Source of the DNA: Acinetobacter modestus
GTDB lineage: Bacteria > Pseudomonadota > Gammaproteobacteria > Pseudomonadales > Moraxellaceae
Length of the DNA: 64,000 nt
Assembly: GCF_014636095.1 (NCBI RefSeq)
Contig: NZ_BMDV01000003.1
Span: 124,001 to 188,000 of the forward strand
Direction of reading: 5' to 3'
A program made the position numbers and the translations under genes. A model generated the notes under the pieces. The model was not told the DNA's origin and did not search any database. It saw nothing but the letters and a program-made list of their open reading frames with translations. Shown in pieces: positions 48,334 to 56,871 of this stretch. The stretch's first letter is position 1. Each line of letters starts with the position of its first letter.

Positions 48334-49290
48334 ATGTCGGTTTATACCCCGTTGAGTTTAGAAGAAGTTCAAGCATTCGCTGAGCCTTATGGTTTAGCGA
48401 TCATTGAGCTGATTCCAATCCAAGGCGGTATTCAAAACACCAACTATTTTTTGGTGGATCAATCACAGAAACAATATGTTTTAACAGTTTTTGAAGAATT
48501 AGATGCTGAAGGGGCAGGTGAACTCGTCCCAGTACTCGATTGTTTAGGGAAGGCGGGTGTGCCTGTGGCTGTACCATTAAAATATGATGGTCAGGCAATT
48601 CACAGCATTGCAGATAAACCTGCTCAGATTGCACCGCGCTTGATGGGGGAACATCCTGAAGAAGCCAGTATTAAGCAAGTACAGGCGATTGCCCAAGCGC
48701 AGGCAAAATTGCATTTGGCTTTGCAGGGCTTTCCTTTGGAACGTGATTTTAATCGCAATCATCAATACTGGTCAGAAGTGGCAAGCCAATTACGTCCTCA
48801 ATTGATTCAAGTAGATCAACAACTTTTAAATCAGGTCTTTCATTTATTTACAGTGATTACGCAAACCTACCCAAACCGACCAATAGGCTTTATTCATTCC
48901 GATTTATTTCGGGATAATACCTTGTTTGAGGGTAATCAATTACAAGGCATTCTTGATTTTTATGAACTGAATCAAGATGAATGGCTGTTTGATATTGCAA
49001 TTAGTATCAATGACTTCTGTACCGCTTATCCACAAGCCCATTTGGATATAGAAAAAGCTGAGGCATTCTTAAGTGCTTATCAAAGCATTCGCCCACTGAC
49101 ACAAGATGAATTGGCTTGTCTGGATATTTTTCTAGCAATGGCTGCTTGTCGTTTTTGGAGTATGCGTTTACAGGTTGCACAGAAAAATGCAGCAGAAGGG
49201 CGCACAGGTGAAGATATTTTGCAAAAAGACCCCATGGAAATGCGCATGATGTTACAAAACCGTTTACAACAAGTTTTAGGTTTAGGGTAG
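48334..49290 (+). CDS. thrB: Homoserine kinase, choline-kinase-like type
   Basis: A 318-residue kinase of threonine synthesis, of the APH/choline-kinase fold used in Pseudomonas and Acinetobacter and not the GHMP type of E. coli. Motifs: N-lobe IQGGIQNTNYFLV, catalytic loop GFIHSDLFRDNTLF (Brenner-type HxDxxxxN), metal-binding GILDFYELNQDEW. The start is ATG 48334, with GCAGG upstream. The next gene starts 4 bp after its stop. Confidence 0.93.
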   Translation: MSVYTPLSLEEVQAFAEPYGLAIIELIPIQGGIQNTNYFLVDQSQKQYVLTVFEELDAEGAGELVPVLDCLGKAGVPVAVPLKYDGQAIHSIADKPAQIAPRLMGEHPEEASIKQVQAIAQAQAKLHLALQGFPLERDFNRNHQYWSEVASQLRPQLIQVDQQLLNQVFHLFTVITQTYPNRPIGFIHSDLFRDNTLFEGNQLQGILDFYELNQDEWLFDIAISINDFCTAYPQAHLDIEKAEAFLSAYQSIRPLTQDELACLDIFLAMAACRFWSMRLQVAQKNAAEGRTGEDILQKDPMEMRMMLQNRLQQVLGLG

Positions 49291-49294
49291 GAAT

Positions 49295-49912
49295 ATGCGA
49301 GATCAAGGGCGTTTAGTTGAATGGTTCGATGATAAAGGCTATGGCTTTATTCAACCCAATGATGCACATAAAGATCGTGTCTTTATCCATATCAAAGACT
49401 TTGCTCGCACAGGGCCGCGCCCAATTGTGGGGTGTGCCTTGGAATATGTGGTCATTTTGGATGAGCGTGGTCGTTATCGCGCTCAGCAAGCAACTTATTT
49501 AAAAGCATCGCAAGTGATTGAACATCGTCGGAAACCGAATACGCCTTCATCGTCTAAGCGTTGGTCAGCGATGCAGATTGGTATTGTGATTTATATTGTA
49601 TTTATGCTGATTGCGAGCTTTAGCAAGTTATTGCCGCCGTACACTTTGTTGTTTGTTAGCTTGATGAATGTCGTTAGTTATTGGTTGTATGCGCAAGACA
49701 AAGAAGCAGCACAATTGGGGAATCGACGCATTCCAGAGCAGACTTTGCATATCGTGGATTCTTTGGGTGGTTGGTGTGGAGGGTGGCTTGCTCAGCAAAA
49801 ACTGAGACATAAAACACAAAAACAACCATTTCGTAAGATTTATTTCTGTACCATAGTCTTTCATATATTGTTGATATGTTGGTTAATTTCTCCACTCAAT
49901 GTGTTTTATTGA
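49295..49912 (+). CDS. Cold-shock domain fused to DUF1294 membrane domain
   Basis: A 205-residue two-part protein. The N-terminal cold-shock fold (about 1-70) has RNP1-like KGYGFIQP and RNP2-like RVFIHI. After a basic linker the C-terminal DUF1294 part has three hydrophobic helices with the YWLYAQDKEAAQLGNRRIPEQTLH family signature. This would place a nucleic-acid-binding domain at the inner membrane. The fusion is known in many gamma-proteobacteria; its role is not established. It starts 4 bp after thrB. Confidence 0.88.
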   Translation: MRDQGRLVEWFDDKGYGFIQPNDAHKDRVFIHIKDFARTGPRPIVGCALEYVVILDERGRYRAQQATYLKASQVIEHRRKPNTPSSSKRWSAMQIGIVIYIVFMLIASFSKLLPPYTLLFVSLMNVVSYWLYAQDKEAAQLGNRRIPEQTLHIVDSLGGWCGGWLAQQKLRHKTQKQPFRKIYFCTIVFHILLICWLISPLNVFY

Positions 49913-49943
49913 TTGAGGGAGTTTGTTTTGGAGATAAATAAAA

Positions 49944-50336
49944 ATGAATTATTCTGTTGACCAAGATCCGAATCGCACCTTAACTTTGGTGCTCTATGTA
50001 CTTTATATCATTGCAATTTTTACGGGCGGTCTATTCGCGATTATTGCGTTAATTATTAATTATGTAAAACGTACTGATGTACAAGGTTCAATTTTTGAGA
50101 GCCATTTTACTTGGCAAATTCGTACCTTTTGGTGGTATTTGGCTTGGACACTTTTTGCATTTTCTCCTTTTCTGTTATTAATTTTTACTGGAAGTAATCT
50201 AGATTCATCTACGATGGTTGTGATATTTGGGTGGATATTCTGTTTTATTACCATTGTTGTTACTTTTATTTGGGGGTTATATAGAGCAATTCGTGGTTTA
50301 ATCGCACTCAATGATAATCAACCCATGTACCAATAA
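49944..50336 (+). CDS. DUF4870-like membrane protein
   Basis: A 130-residue membrane protein with about three hydrophobic helices, starting VDQDPNRTLTLVLYVLYIIAIF, with ESHFTWQIRTFWW and RAIRGLIALNDNQP as recognisable family blocks. The gene order thrB, cold-shock/DUF1294, this gene, monooxygenase suggests one transcription unit. No function known. Confidence 0.82.
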   Translation: MNYSVDQDPNRTLTLVLYVLYIIAIFTGGLFAIIALIINYVKRTDVQGSIFESHFTWQIRTFWWYLAWTLFAFSPFLLLIFTGSNLDSSTMVVIFGWIFCFITIVVTFIWGLYRAIRGLIALNDNQPMYQ

Positions 50337-50348
50337 ATTGGATCAACT

Positions 50349-50660
50349 ATGATTATTGAACATGTACATTTAAATATTAAGCCCGATCAAAGCGAGGCTT
50401 TTGAATCCGCATTTCAAACCGCGAAAGAGATGATTTATCCAATGGAAGGTTTGAATGCTGTACAGCTCATTAAACATGTCGAAGACCATCATCGCTATAT
50501 TTTGATGGTCTTTTGGGATCGTATCGAAAATCATACTGAAGGTTTTAGGAAATCGCCTGAATATCAGCAGTGGAAAGTATTATTGCATCCATTCTATGAA
50601 CAGATACCAACGGTTGAATATTATCAGCCACAGATGTTGTTAAAAAAGAAAACACCATAG
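50349..50660 (+). CDS. Antibiotic-biosynthesis-monooxygenase (ABM) domain protein
   Basis: A 103-residue ferredoxin-like dimeric alpha+beta barrel protein: IIEHVHLNIKPDQSEAFESAF, then ILMVFWDRIENHTEGFRKSPEYQQW, the standard ABM layout. Such proteins act as small cofactor-free monooxygenases or haem-degrading enzymes; the substrate is unknown. It is the last gene of the run from thrB, followed by a hairpin overlapping the end of the converging transporter gene. Confidence 0.85.
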   Translation: MIIEHVHLNIKPDQSEAFESAFQTAKEMIYPMEGLNAVQLIKHVEDHHRYILMVFWDRIENHTEGFRKSPEYQQWKVLLHPFYEQIPTVEYYQPQMLLKKKTP

Positions 50661-50667
50661 ATTATAG

Positions 50668-50697
50668 AAAAGGGAGCACTATTTAGCTCTCTTTTTG
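50668..50697 (+). terminator. Terminator after the ABM gene
   Basis: AAAAGGGAGC pairs with GCTCTCTTTT (G-U allowed), followed by a T-run. The hairpin extends into the last codons of the converging DMT transporter gene. Confidence 0.75.
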
Positions 50698-51573
50698 TTT
50701 TTCTAATAACTTAAATTTCAACTCACTGACTAAAACACCAAGCACCACTAAACACCCACCGAATAACGCCAATAATGGTAATCGCTCGCCTGCAATCCGC
50801 CCAAATACACCTGCCCAAACAGGTTCACCTGCATAAATAATTGCAGCACGGGTTGGGTCGACCATTCGTTGCGCCCAGTTCATTACAAATTGAATCAGCG
50901 CACTGGCTAAACCAAGACTAAATACTAGAATGCTTAATTGCCATGAAAAATCAGGAATACTGTGTTCACCAATAATGGGCATACTGACAAAAGATAAGCA
51001 CGAAGCAACCGCAAGCTGAATGACAGTGACTCGTCTTAAATTGACTTTCCCTGCAAAATAACCAATCAAAATAATTTCTAGCGCAATCACAAAGGCACAA
51101 ATTAAGGTCAGTGTTTGTCCATAGCTTAAACTGATATTGGAAATTCCATTTCCAGTTAAAAGCACTAATCCAATAAAAGCGAGAGCTGTCCCCAACCATG
51201 TCATGAGTGAAGGTCTTTTTTGGAAAATAACCCACATTAGAATAGGGACGAGAGGGACGTAAAGAGCGGTTAAAAAGGCAGATTCACTACTTAGAATCGT
51301 TTGTAGCGCAATGGTTTGTGTACCATAACCAATCGCAATCACGATACCAATCGCCGTTCCTGCAAGTATTTCTTTTAAAGTTAATCCACGCATTGATTTG
51401 ATTGAAATGAGCAAGATGGTTAAAGCTGCAACAGCAAAACGACAGCCTACAAAAAACATGGGACTACTAAAATTCAGGGCGTATTGCACCGCTAAAAAAG
51501 TTCCACCCCAAATCATGGTAATGAAAATAAGTGCAAATTGAGCTGCTTTGGGAGATTGAGATAAAGTTGTCAC
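50683..51573 (-). CDS. EamA/DMT-family exporter
   Basis: An integral membrane protein of about 296 residues with ten helices in two EamA repeats (LIFITMIWGGTFLAVQYAL opens the first). I chose GTG 51573 (AGG nine bases upstream): the longer start at 51612 would lie inside the operator. Divergent from an XRE-cupin regulator with a paired operator between them, so it is almost certainly its target. Substrates of such exporters are often amino acids or metabolites; not assignable here. Confidence 0.88.
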   Translation of the reverse strand: MTTLSQSPKAAQFALIFITMIWGGTFLAVQYALNFSSPMFFVGCRFAVAALTILLISIKSMRGLTLKEILAGTAIGIVIAIGYGTQTIALQTILSSESAFLTALYVPLVPILMWVIFQKRPSLMTWLGTALAFIGLVLLTGNGISNISLSYGQTLTLICAFVIALEIILIGYFAGKVNLRRVTVIQLAVASCLSFVSMPIIGEHSIPDFSWQLSILVFSLGLASALIQFVMNWAQRMVDPTRAAIIYAGEPVWAGVFGRIAGERLPLLALFGGCLVVLGVLVSELKFKLLEKQKES

Positions 51574-51594
51574 AACAACAAACCTAATATGGGA

Positions 51595-51649
51595 GTGCAA
51601 TATATTGCACATATTGTATTATTTTAGAGTTTTGTGCAATATATTGCAC
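51595..51649. promoter_or_regulatory. Two identical 16-bp operators between DMT exporter and XRE-cupin genes
   Basis: GTGCAATATATTGCAC, a perfect palindrome, occurs at 51595-51610 and again at 51634-51649, starts 39 bp apart. Identical paired palindromes between divergent regulator and exporter genes are strong evidence for the regulator's binding sites. Confidence 0.82.
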
Positions 51650-51675
51650 TAGTATTAATTTAATTGCTGATGTAA

Positions 51676-52227
51676 ATGAGCCAAGCTGAAACTGTTCTAC
51701 AATATGTAGGAAAAAATATTCGTTATTTCCGCGATCAATCACAACTCAGCCAACAAGAATTAGCGGATCGGGCAGGTGTGAGTCGACGGACTATTGCTGC
51801 CTTGGAAACAGGACAAGTGAATATTAGTTTAGCCAAACTGGATGCAATTGCCGCTGTTCTAGCTGTCGATTTTAAAAGACTTGTGAGTAATCCTGAAGTG
51901 AGTGAAAACTCAATTGTGAATGCGCTTGCATGGCAAGGAAAAGCTCTAGACAGCCATGCTACACTTTTGGCTGCTGTACCAACACGTACCCAGACTGAAT
52001 TGTGGAACTGGTCACTTGCGGTAGGAGAGGAATATTGTGCTGATGCAGATCCAATCGGCTGGCGAGAACTCATTTATGTTTTAGAAGGTGAGCTAAGTCT
52101 TGAGTTTGAAAATGAAACTCGTGTGATTTGCGCAGGTCAGTCAATGCTTTTTGAAAGTGATGTGAGCTATCGTTATATTAATCGTGGTACAAGCGTATTA
52201 AGATTTATTCGTAATGTGTTGTATTAA
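51676..52227 (+). CDS. XRE-family regulator with cupin sensor domain
   Basis: A 183-residue regulator: XRE HTH (NIRYFRDQSQLSQQELADRAGVSRRTIAALETGQ, about 14-47), then a C-terminal cupin (IGWRELIYVLEGELSLEFENETR...CAGQSMLFESDVSYRY) that would bind a small ligand. Divergent from the EamA exporter with two identical palindromes between them. It likely represses or activates the exporter in response to the exported compound. It ends in its own terminator. Confidence 0.92.
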   Translation: MSQAETVLQYVGKNIRYFRDQSQLSQQELADRAGVSRRTIAALETGQVNISLAKLDAIAAVLAVDFKRLVSNPEVSENSIVNALAWQGKALDSHATLLAAVPTRTQTELWNWSLAVGEEYCADADPIGWRELIYVLEGELSLEFENETRVICAGQSMLFESDVSYRYINRGTSVLRFIRNVLY

Positions 52228-52231
52228 ATAA

Positions 52232-52263
52232 AAAAGAAGCTACCGAAAAGATAGCTTCTTTTG
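52232..52263. terminator. Bidirectional terminator between XRE-cupin gene and hisA
   Basis: Perfect 11-bp stem AAAAGAAGCTA/TAGCTTCTTTT with a 9-nt loop; usable on both strands. Confidence 0.88.
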
Positions 52264-52270
52264 TACTGAA

Positions 52271-53002
52271 TTAAAGACGATTATCATCCAACAAGAGCTG
52301 TGCTTCACGAAGGTTTAATGTGCCTTCATAAATTGCGCGACCTGTAATTGCACCTAAAATGCCTTGCTGACCTTTTAAGTTGCGAACATCATCTAGATTG
52401 GTTACACCACCTGAAGCGATCACAGGTAAGCCAGAGTATTGTGCTAAATGAACCGTTTGCTCAACGTTAACACCTTGCATCATGCCATCACGTGCGATAT
52501 CGGTATAAACAATGCTTGAGACACCAGCATCTGCAAAACGTTTTGCAAGATCAGTTGCCTTCACGTCAGTCACATTTGCCCAGCCATCTGTCGCAACCAT
52601 ACCATTGATGGCATCAATACCAACAATGATATGACCTGCAAAGCGTTTGCATGCCTCTTCAACAAATTCAGGTTCTTTTACTGCTTTTGTGCCAATGATG
52701 ACGAAAGATACGCCTGCTTCCAAATAGTGCTCAATGGTTTCAAGTGAACGAATACCACCACCAATTTGAATTGGAAGTTCTGGTTGTGCGCGTGCAATTG
52801 CTTCCACCACCGGTTTATGAATTGGCGTACCTGCAAAAGCACCATTTAAATCAACTAAATGTAAACGACGTGCGCCTTCATCAACCCAATGTTGTGCAGT
52901 TGCGACAGGATCATCAGAGAAAACGGTATCGTCTTCCATACGACCTTGTTTTAAACGAACACATTTACCATCTTTCAGGTCAATTGCAGGGATGATTAGC
53001 AT
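52271..53002 (-). CDS. hisA: ProFAR isomerase (histidine biosynthesis)
   Basis: HisA isomerises ProFAR to PRFAR. The 243-residue barrel begins [15 protein letters not shown] with the catalytic Asp; the second acid is in [14 protein letters not shown], and phosphate loops are QIGGGIRS and ASGGVTN. The start is ATG 53002, with AGGAG upstream; a longer reading to 53065 lacks support. It lies 66 bp downstream of a nuclease gene on the same strand and is separated from hisB-hisH by that gene and a DUF805 gene. Confidence 0.96.
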   Translation of the reverse strand: MLIIPAIDLKDGKCVRLKQGRMEDDTVFSDDPVATAQHWVDEGARRLHLVDLNGAFAGTPIHKPVVEAIARAQPELPIQIGGGIRSLETIEHYLEAGVSFVIIGTKAVKEPEFVEEACKRFAGHIIVGIDAINGMVATDGWANVTDVKATDLAKRFADAGVSSIVYTDIARDGMMQGVNVEQTVHLAQYSGLPVIASGGVTNLDDVRNLKGQQGILGAITGRAIYEGTLNLREAQLLLDDNRL

Positions 53003-53068
53003 GCTTTCGCTCCTAGCGTCATCATAAAGTTTAAATTGGCTACATATTAACAAAGTATTGATCAATCG

Positions 53069-53731
53069 CTAAGCCTTGTCTGCTGAACCTTGAAGTATTC
53101 TTGCAATTTGTTGTCGAATTTGAGGAGGTAGTAACTGCTGATGATATAGGTGTTGGTATATCAACAATGCAGCATAAGCATCGGCGGCAGCATAATTGAT
53201 TTGTTGAGGACTTAGCTGTTTGACAGACCAGTTTGAAGTGCTGATTTTTTTGCTTTTGACAAAATAGCGTTGGAAAAGTAGAGCAATCGCAGTTTGTACA
53301 CCGACTTGAGCGTTATAACCAAAACTCGAAAAACTCTTCGAAAGTTCAATCAGTGATTTAGGTTCAATCCCTTTATGGCGAAAACTACTCACATCATTTT
53401 TTAAACCAAAACCAACTTTGAGTTGATATTCATTTTCTAAAATAGGCTTTAAGAAATTAAGAATGTCAGGCTTTACTTGGAACAGATAGGCTTTTTCATG
53501 TGTTGAAAGTTGAATTAAATGGGGACCTGTAGATTTCTCACCGACTTTGAAGGTCGGTTTAGATTCGGTATCAAATCCGAACACAGCAACGGCGTGAAGT
53601 TCAGTTTGAATTGCCATGCATTGTTCGAGTGTTTGAATCACTAAAATATTTTCAGCACTTAGATTTTGAAATGCAGGTAATGCGCGGATTTGTTCTTTAC
53701 TTAAAAGAGCTGTTGCTTGCTGCATTTCCAT
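53069..53731 (-). CDS. RNase D-like 3'-5' exonuclease (DEDDy)
   Basis: About 220 residues with the DEDD catalytic acids: FGFDTESKPTF (motif I), VGFGLKNDVSSF (motif II) and NYAAADAYAALLIY (motif III, Tyr-type). It lacks the HRDC domains of full RNase D, so it is a short relative probably acting on RNA ends or single-stranded DNA. I chose ATG 53731 because a possible TTG at 53800 would put the start inside a terminator hairpin. Located between hisA and the DUF805 gene. Confidence 0.85.
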   Translation of the reverse strand: MEMQQATALLSKEQIRALPAFQNLSAENILVIQTLEQCMAIQTELHAVAVFGFDTESKPTFKVGEKSTGPHLIQLSTHEKAYLFQVKPDILNFLKPILENEYQLKVGFGLKNDVSSFRHKGIEPKSLIELSKSFSSFGYNAQVGVQTAIALLFQRYFVKSKKISTSNWSVKQLSPQQINYAAADAYAALLIYQHLYHQQLLPPQIRQQIARILQGSADKA

Positions 53732-53781
53732 TTTTTGAAACTCAAAACTTTTGGTTGAGCTTAAACGGTTTTGTGGCAATG

Positions 53782-53811
53782 AAAAAGCCAAGTGATACAA
53801 CTTGGCTTTTT
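53782..53811. terminator. Terminator of the DUF805 gene (usable both ways)
   Basis: Perfect 11-bp stem AAAAGCCAAGT/ACTTGGCTTTT with a 6-nt loop and T-run on the minus strand. It separates the DUF805 transcript from the nuclease/hisA transcript. Confidence 0.88.
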
Positions 53812-53826
53812 AATGAAGTGAAATAT

Positions 53827-54366
53827 TTATTCTGTATAAGAATGTTGTTGTTCAAATTGCAGTTGCTGACTTTTCTGTATATAACTTTGGTACGCTGGAA
53901 TAGCAGTCGCCGCGAGTATTAAAATACTAATTGGGAAGAGAATAATATAAATCCACGCTAAAACTTTTTCCCATCCTTTTGTTATACGTGGTGAGCCATA
54001 ATCATTTGAATTATCATCACCTTTTGCACAACTTAAATAAATAAAAAAGAATAAATTAAAAAGTGGTATTAGCATTAAAAGAGATAACCAACCTGTTTGA
54101 TTTCTATCATGCAAACGGCGAATAGAGAAAATAAAGCTATAGTAGATGACAGCAATATAAAGAATAATAAAAAAACCAGCAAATATGTAAACGAGAGCAC
54201 CTGTACCTGTTGAGGAGCTATAAAAACTAGGGATTAATATCGCAGCGATAATACCGACCAATACTAAAGACAAGCCAAGTAACATGTTCCATCCTAGATA
54301 GGATAGTCTGCCAAAACGCCCATTTGCACTCAAACCAGAATCATTTGCTTGAAAACTAGATGACAT
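53827..54366 (-). CDS. DUF805 membrane protein, second copy
   Basis: A 179-residue membrane protein with GRFGRLSYLGW, RRLHDRNQTGW and KGDDNSNDYGSPR, the same DUF805 blocks as the gene at 11755-12324. AGGAAAA precedes ATG 54366. It sits as a separately terminated unit between hisH and hisA, so it breaks what would otherwise be a his cluster. Function unknown. Confidence 0.88.
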   Translation of the reverse strand: MSSSFQANDSGLSANGRFGRLSYLGWNMLLGLSLVLVGIIAAILIPSFYSSSTGTGALVYIFAGFFIILYIAVIYYSFIFSIRRLHDRNQTGWLSLLMLIPLFNLFFFIYLSCAKGDDNSNDYGSPRITKGWEKVLAWIYIILFPISILILAATAIPAYQSYIQKSQQLQFEQQHSYTE

Positions 54367-54487
54367 ATTATTTTCCTGTAGTCACTGATTTTTAAAATTA
54401 ATTTTGAAACAACGTGTTGTTTGATTTTTATTCAAAACATTTGCATGATATGCAAAAAATAAAGGTAAATAAATAGAAAATAAAACT

Positions 54488-54522
54488 AAAAAAATAAAGC
54501 CAACTTAAAATTGGCTTTATTA
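54488..54522 (-). terminator. hisB-hisH terminator
   Basis: Stem AATAAAGCCAA/TTGGCTTTATT with a 7-nt loop and a T-run on the minus strand, right after hisH. Confidence 0.9.
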
Positions 54523-54547
54523 TCAAAAACTAAAGTCGTGTGGATGA

Positions 54548-55165
54548 TCAAATATTCCATTCCACAAAGTTTTTTAATAGCTGTAAACCAGCGGTATGAC
54601 TCTTCTCTGGATGGAATTGGGTCGCGAACAAATTGTCTTTGTGAATCGCCGTGCAAAAATTTACGCCATAATCACAAGTTGCCGCAGTAATGGCAGCATC
54701 TTTTGGTTCTACATAGTAACTATGCACAAAATAGAAACGCGCATCTTGTTCAATGTTGTTCCACATCGGATGGCTTGGATCAAGTTGATGGACTTGATTC
54801 CACCCCATGTGAGGTACTTTCAAGTTTGGAATTTCTGGAAAGTGTTTAACAACACCGTCAAAAATACCCAAGGCATCGACACCGCCATTTTCTTCTGAAC
54901 TTTGCAGTAGTGCTTGCATGCCGACACAAATGGCTAATACAGGTTTGTTAAACGCGGCTTGACGTACCACTTCATCGATCCCTGCTTCATGCATGCCTTG
55001 CATACAATCACGCATGGCACCTACACCAGGAAATACAATTTTATCTGCTTTAGCAATCAGTTTTGGATCATTGGTCACATCGACAGTTGCACCCACATGC
55101 TCTAAAGCTTTTGCTGCAGAGTGTAAATTACCCATACCATAATCAAGTAAAGCAATACGTGTCAT
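54548..55165 (-). CDS. hisH: Imidazole glycerol phosphate synthase glutaminase subunit
   Basis: HisH releases ammonia from glutamine for HisF. 205 residues; the class I glutaminase nucleophile Cys lies in [21 protein letters not shown], and the His/Glu of the triad in [12 protein letters not shown]. Its ATG shares one base with the hisB stop (TAATG), so the two genes are translationally coupled. The partner hisF is 6.3 kb away on the same strand. Confidence 0.96.
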   Translation of the reverse strand: MTRIALLDYGMGNLHSAAKALEHVGATVDVTNDPKLIAKADKIVFPGVGAMRDCMQGMHEAGIDEVVRQAAFNKPVLAICVGMQALLQSSEENGGVDALGIFDGVVKHFPEIPNLKVPHMGWNQVHQLDPSHPMWNNIEQDARFYFVHSYYVEPKDAAITAATCDYGVNFCTAIHKDNLFATQFHPEKSHTAGLQLLKNFVEWNI

Positions 55166-55758
55166 TACAAGCTACCTTTGGTCGAAGCAATTGTATTTTC
55201 TGCACGTGGATCAATTTCACATGCCATACGCAATGCGCGAGCCAATGCCTTAAACACACTTTCGATCTGGTGATGGCTATTCTTACCCTTTAGATTATCA
55301 ATATGCAGGGTCATTAACGCATGGTTGACAAAACCTTGGAAAAACTCAGAGAACAAATCGACATCAAACGTGCCGATACGAGCGCGAGTGAAAGGAATAT
55401 CCATAAATAAACCCGGACGACCAGATAGATCAACAACAACACGAGAAAGTGCTTCATCAAGTGGTGCATAAAAATGACCATAACGACGTAAGCCTTTTTT
55501 ATCACCTAAAGCTTGCGCAAAGGCTTGTCCCAAGGTGATTCCACAATCTTCAACAGTATGGTGATCATCAATTTCTAAGTCACCATCGCAATGAATATCG
55601 ATATCAAATAAACCATGACGCTTGATTTGATCAATCATATGGTCTAAAAATGGAACTCCAGTGTTGAGTGTGCCTTGACCTGTACCATCGAGATTGAGAC
55701 GAACTCGAATTTTGGTTTCGTTGGTATTTCTTACCACTTCACTGATACGTTGCGTCAT
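55165..55758 (-). CDS. hisB: Imidazoleglycerol-phosphate dehydratase (monofunctional)
   Basis: HisB dehydrates imidazole glycerol phosphate to imidazole acetol phosphate. 197 residues, the monofunctional form without the phosphatase domain of E. coli. Mn-binding histidine clusters are visible: [23 protein letters not shown] and [12 protein letters not shown]. The start is ATG 55758, with AGGAA upstream. First gene of the hisB-hisH unit. Confidence 0.96.
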   Translation of the reverse strand: MTQRISEVVRNTNETKIRVRLNLDGTGQGTLNTGVPFLDHMIDQIKRHGLFDIDIHCDGDLEIDDHHTVEDCGITLGQAFAQALGDKKGLRRYGHFYAPLDEALSRVVVDLSGRPGLFMDIPFTRARIGTFDVDLFSEFFQGFVNHALMTLHIDNLKGKNSHHQIESVFKALARALRMACEIDPRAENTIASTKGSL

Positions 55759-55861
55759 GGACACGTTCCTCAAAAAACGTCAAAAATGATTGAATTAAAA
55801 ACCAATATTTCGCTGTGACGAAAAAGTGACAGCATCATAGTTTGCTCAGGAGGGTTTATCA

Positions 55862-56239
55862 ATGCCTATTACCGTACATGCTTACAGTACACTAGATAAT
55901 CTAGGAATTCGTACTCAGCTCGAGCGACTCTACGATACCAGCCCAGAGTTTGGTGATGGGCAAGATGCAATGGAGCAACTTGCGCAAAATCTACAGCAAT
56001 ATACCACAGTTTATACCGCTGAATTTAACACCAAAATTATAGGTGCAATTTGGGCAACAGGACAAGGTGAAAGCCGTGTTTTAGAATATATTGTCGTACA
56101 TCCGTCTAACCGCGGACGTGGGGTTGCAGAGCGTTTGGTTGAAGAAGTGTGCCGTATGGAAGAGGAACAAGGTGTAAAGCATTTTGAACCAGGTTGTGGT
56201 GCAATTCATCGTTGTTTATCGCATTTGGGCAAAATCTAG
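55862..56239 (+). CDS. Small GNAT-family acetyltransferase (PanZ-like)
   Basis: A 125-residue GNAT-fold protein. The acetyl-CoA loop is VVHPSNRGRGVAERLVEEV, preceded by the strand VLEYIV. Its size and context-free presence fit the PanZ/PanM-like group, which senses acetyl-CoA and helps activate aspartate decarboxylase, but the similarity is not decisive. AGGAGG precedes ATG 55862. It diverges from hisB and lies just before the tRNA-Phe genes. Confidence 0.8.
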   Translation: MPITVHAYSTLDNLGIRTQLERLYDTSPEFGDGQDAMEQLAQNLQQYTTVYTAEFNTKIIGAIWATGQGESRVLEYIVVHPSNRGRGVAERLVEEVCRMEEEQGVKHFEPGCGAIHRCLSHLGKI

Positions 56240-56308
56240 AATTAAAGTCTAATTGGTTTGCGATTTGCAGTAAAATTAGACGTTTGATAGAAAAATCCAC
56301 AAATTTGC

Positions 56309-56337
56309 TTGACGCACGTGGGTAAACATTGTTTAAT
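56309..56337 (+). promoter_or_regulatory. Promoter of the first tRNA-Phe gene
   Basis: TTGACG (56309-56314), a 17-bp spacer, then TTTAAT (56332-56337): near-consensus sigma-70 spacing, ending 11 bp before the tRNA. A similar TTGACT...CTTAAT pair (56525-56530, 56548-56553) precedes the second copy. Confidence 0.7.
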
Positions 56338-56348
56338 ACGCCCACTTT

Positions 56349-56424
56349 GGCGCGATAGCTCAGTCGGTAGAGCAACGGATTGAAAATCCGTGTGTCCCCA
56401 GTTCGATCCTGGGTCCCGCCACCA
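56349..56424 (+). tRNA. tRNA-Phe (GAA), copy 1
   Basis: 76-nt cloverleaf: acceptor GGCGCGA, D-loop AGCTCAGTCGGTAGAGC, anticodon loop TTGAAAA (GAA), T-loop GTTCGATCC, encoded CCA. Identical to copy 2 at 56564. Confidence 0.97.
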
Positions 56425-56438
56425 TAATTTGTATTTTC

Positions 56439-56467
56439 AATCCCCGATCCCATCGGGGATTTTTTTT
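56439..56467 (+). terminator. Terminator after tRNA-Phe copy 1
   Basis: Perfect 10-bp stem AATCCCCGAT/ATCGGGGATT, loop CCC, then eight T. Confidence 0.92.
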
Positions 56468-56563
56468 ACCCAAAATCGATTGCATGAAAAATGGGCAATC
56501 AAATCAAAAGCTCATGATAATTATTGACTATTGAGCTGAGATACGGCTTAATACACCCCATTG

Positions 56564-56639
56564 GCGCGATAGCTCAGTCGGTAGAGCAACGGATTGAAAA
56601 TCCGTGTGTCCCCAGTTCGATCCTGGGTCCCGCCACCAA
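56564..56639 (+). tRNA. tRNA-Phe (GAA), copy 2; probable attachment site of the satellite
   Basis: Same 76 bases as copy 1, 215 bp downstream, with its own promoter-like upstream. The satellite integrase gene begins 233 bp after its 3' end, so the 3' part of this tRNA is the likely attB/attL. The matching att copy would lie beyond the right edge of the window. Confidence 0.95.
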
Positions 56640-56686
56640 ACACATAAAACCATATGCATTAATATAGTGATATATGGTTTATAAAG

Positions 56687-56716
56687 CCCTGAATTATAAT
56701 GATTCAGGGTTTTTTT
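56687..56716 (+). terminator. Terminator after tRNA-Phe copy 2
   Basis: Stem CCCTGAAT/ATTCAGGG with a 7-nt loop, then seven T. It insulates the tRNA from the satellite. Confidence 0.88.
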
Positions 56717-56773
56717 ATGGATGTATATAGCTAAATATAATTACATATAGTAGCCGTGACGGTGTATCATCTA

Positions 56774-56864
56774 TTGTATCGTGACTAAAAAATTGAATTC
56801 ATGATACAAATAATAGAGGTATTTCTTTATGTATCGTGAAAATAAAAATGAACTGATGATACAA
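56774..56864. repeat. Two dyad repeats upstream of the integrase gene
   Basis: Dyad 1 (56774-56809): TTGTATCGTGA with TCATGATACAA. Dyad 2 (56830-56864): TGTATCGTGA with TGATGATACAA. They are imperfect copies about 55 bp apart, and an extra half-site TGTATCATC lies at 56763-56771. They are probably integrase arm-type sites or binding sites of the satellite regulator, ending 8 bp before the integrase ATG. Confidence 0.65.
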
Positions 56865-56871
56865 GGCTACT

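Noticed and set aside
53732..53800. Longer start for the RNase D-like gene at TTG 53800
   Set aside because: The start codon would lie inside the terminator hairpin of the upstream DUF805 gene.
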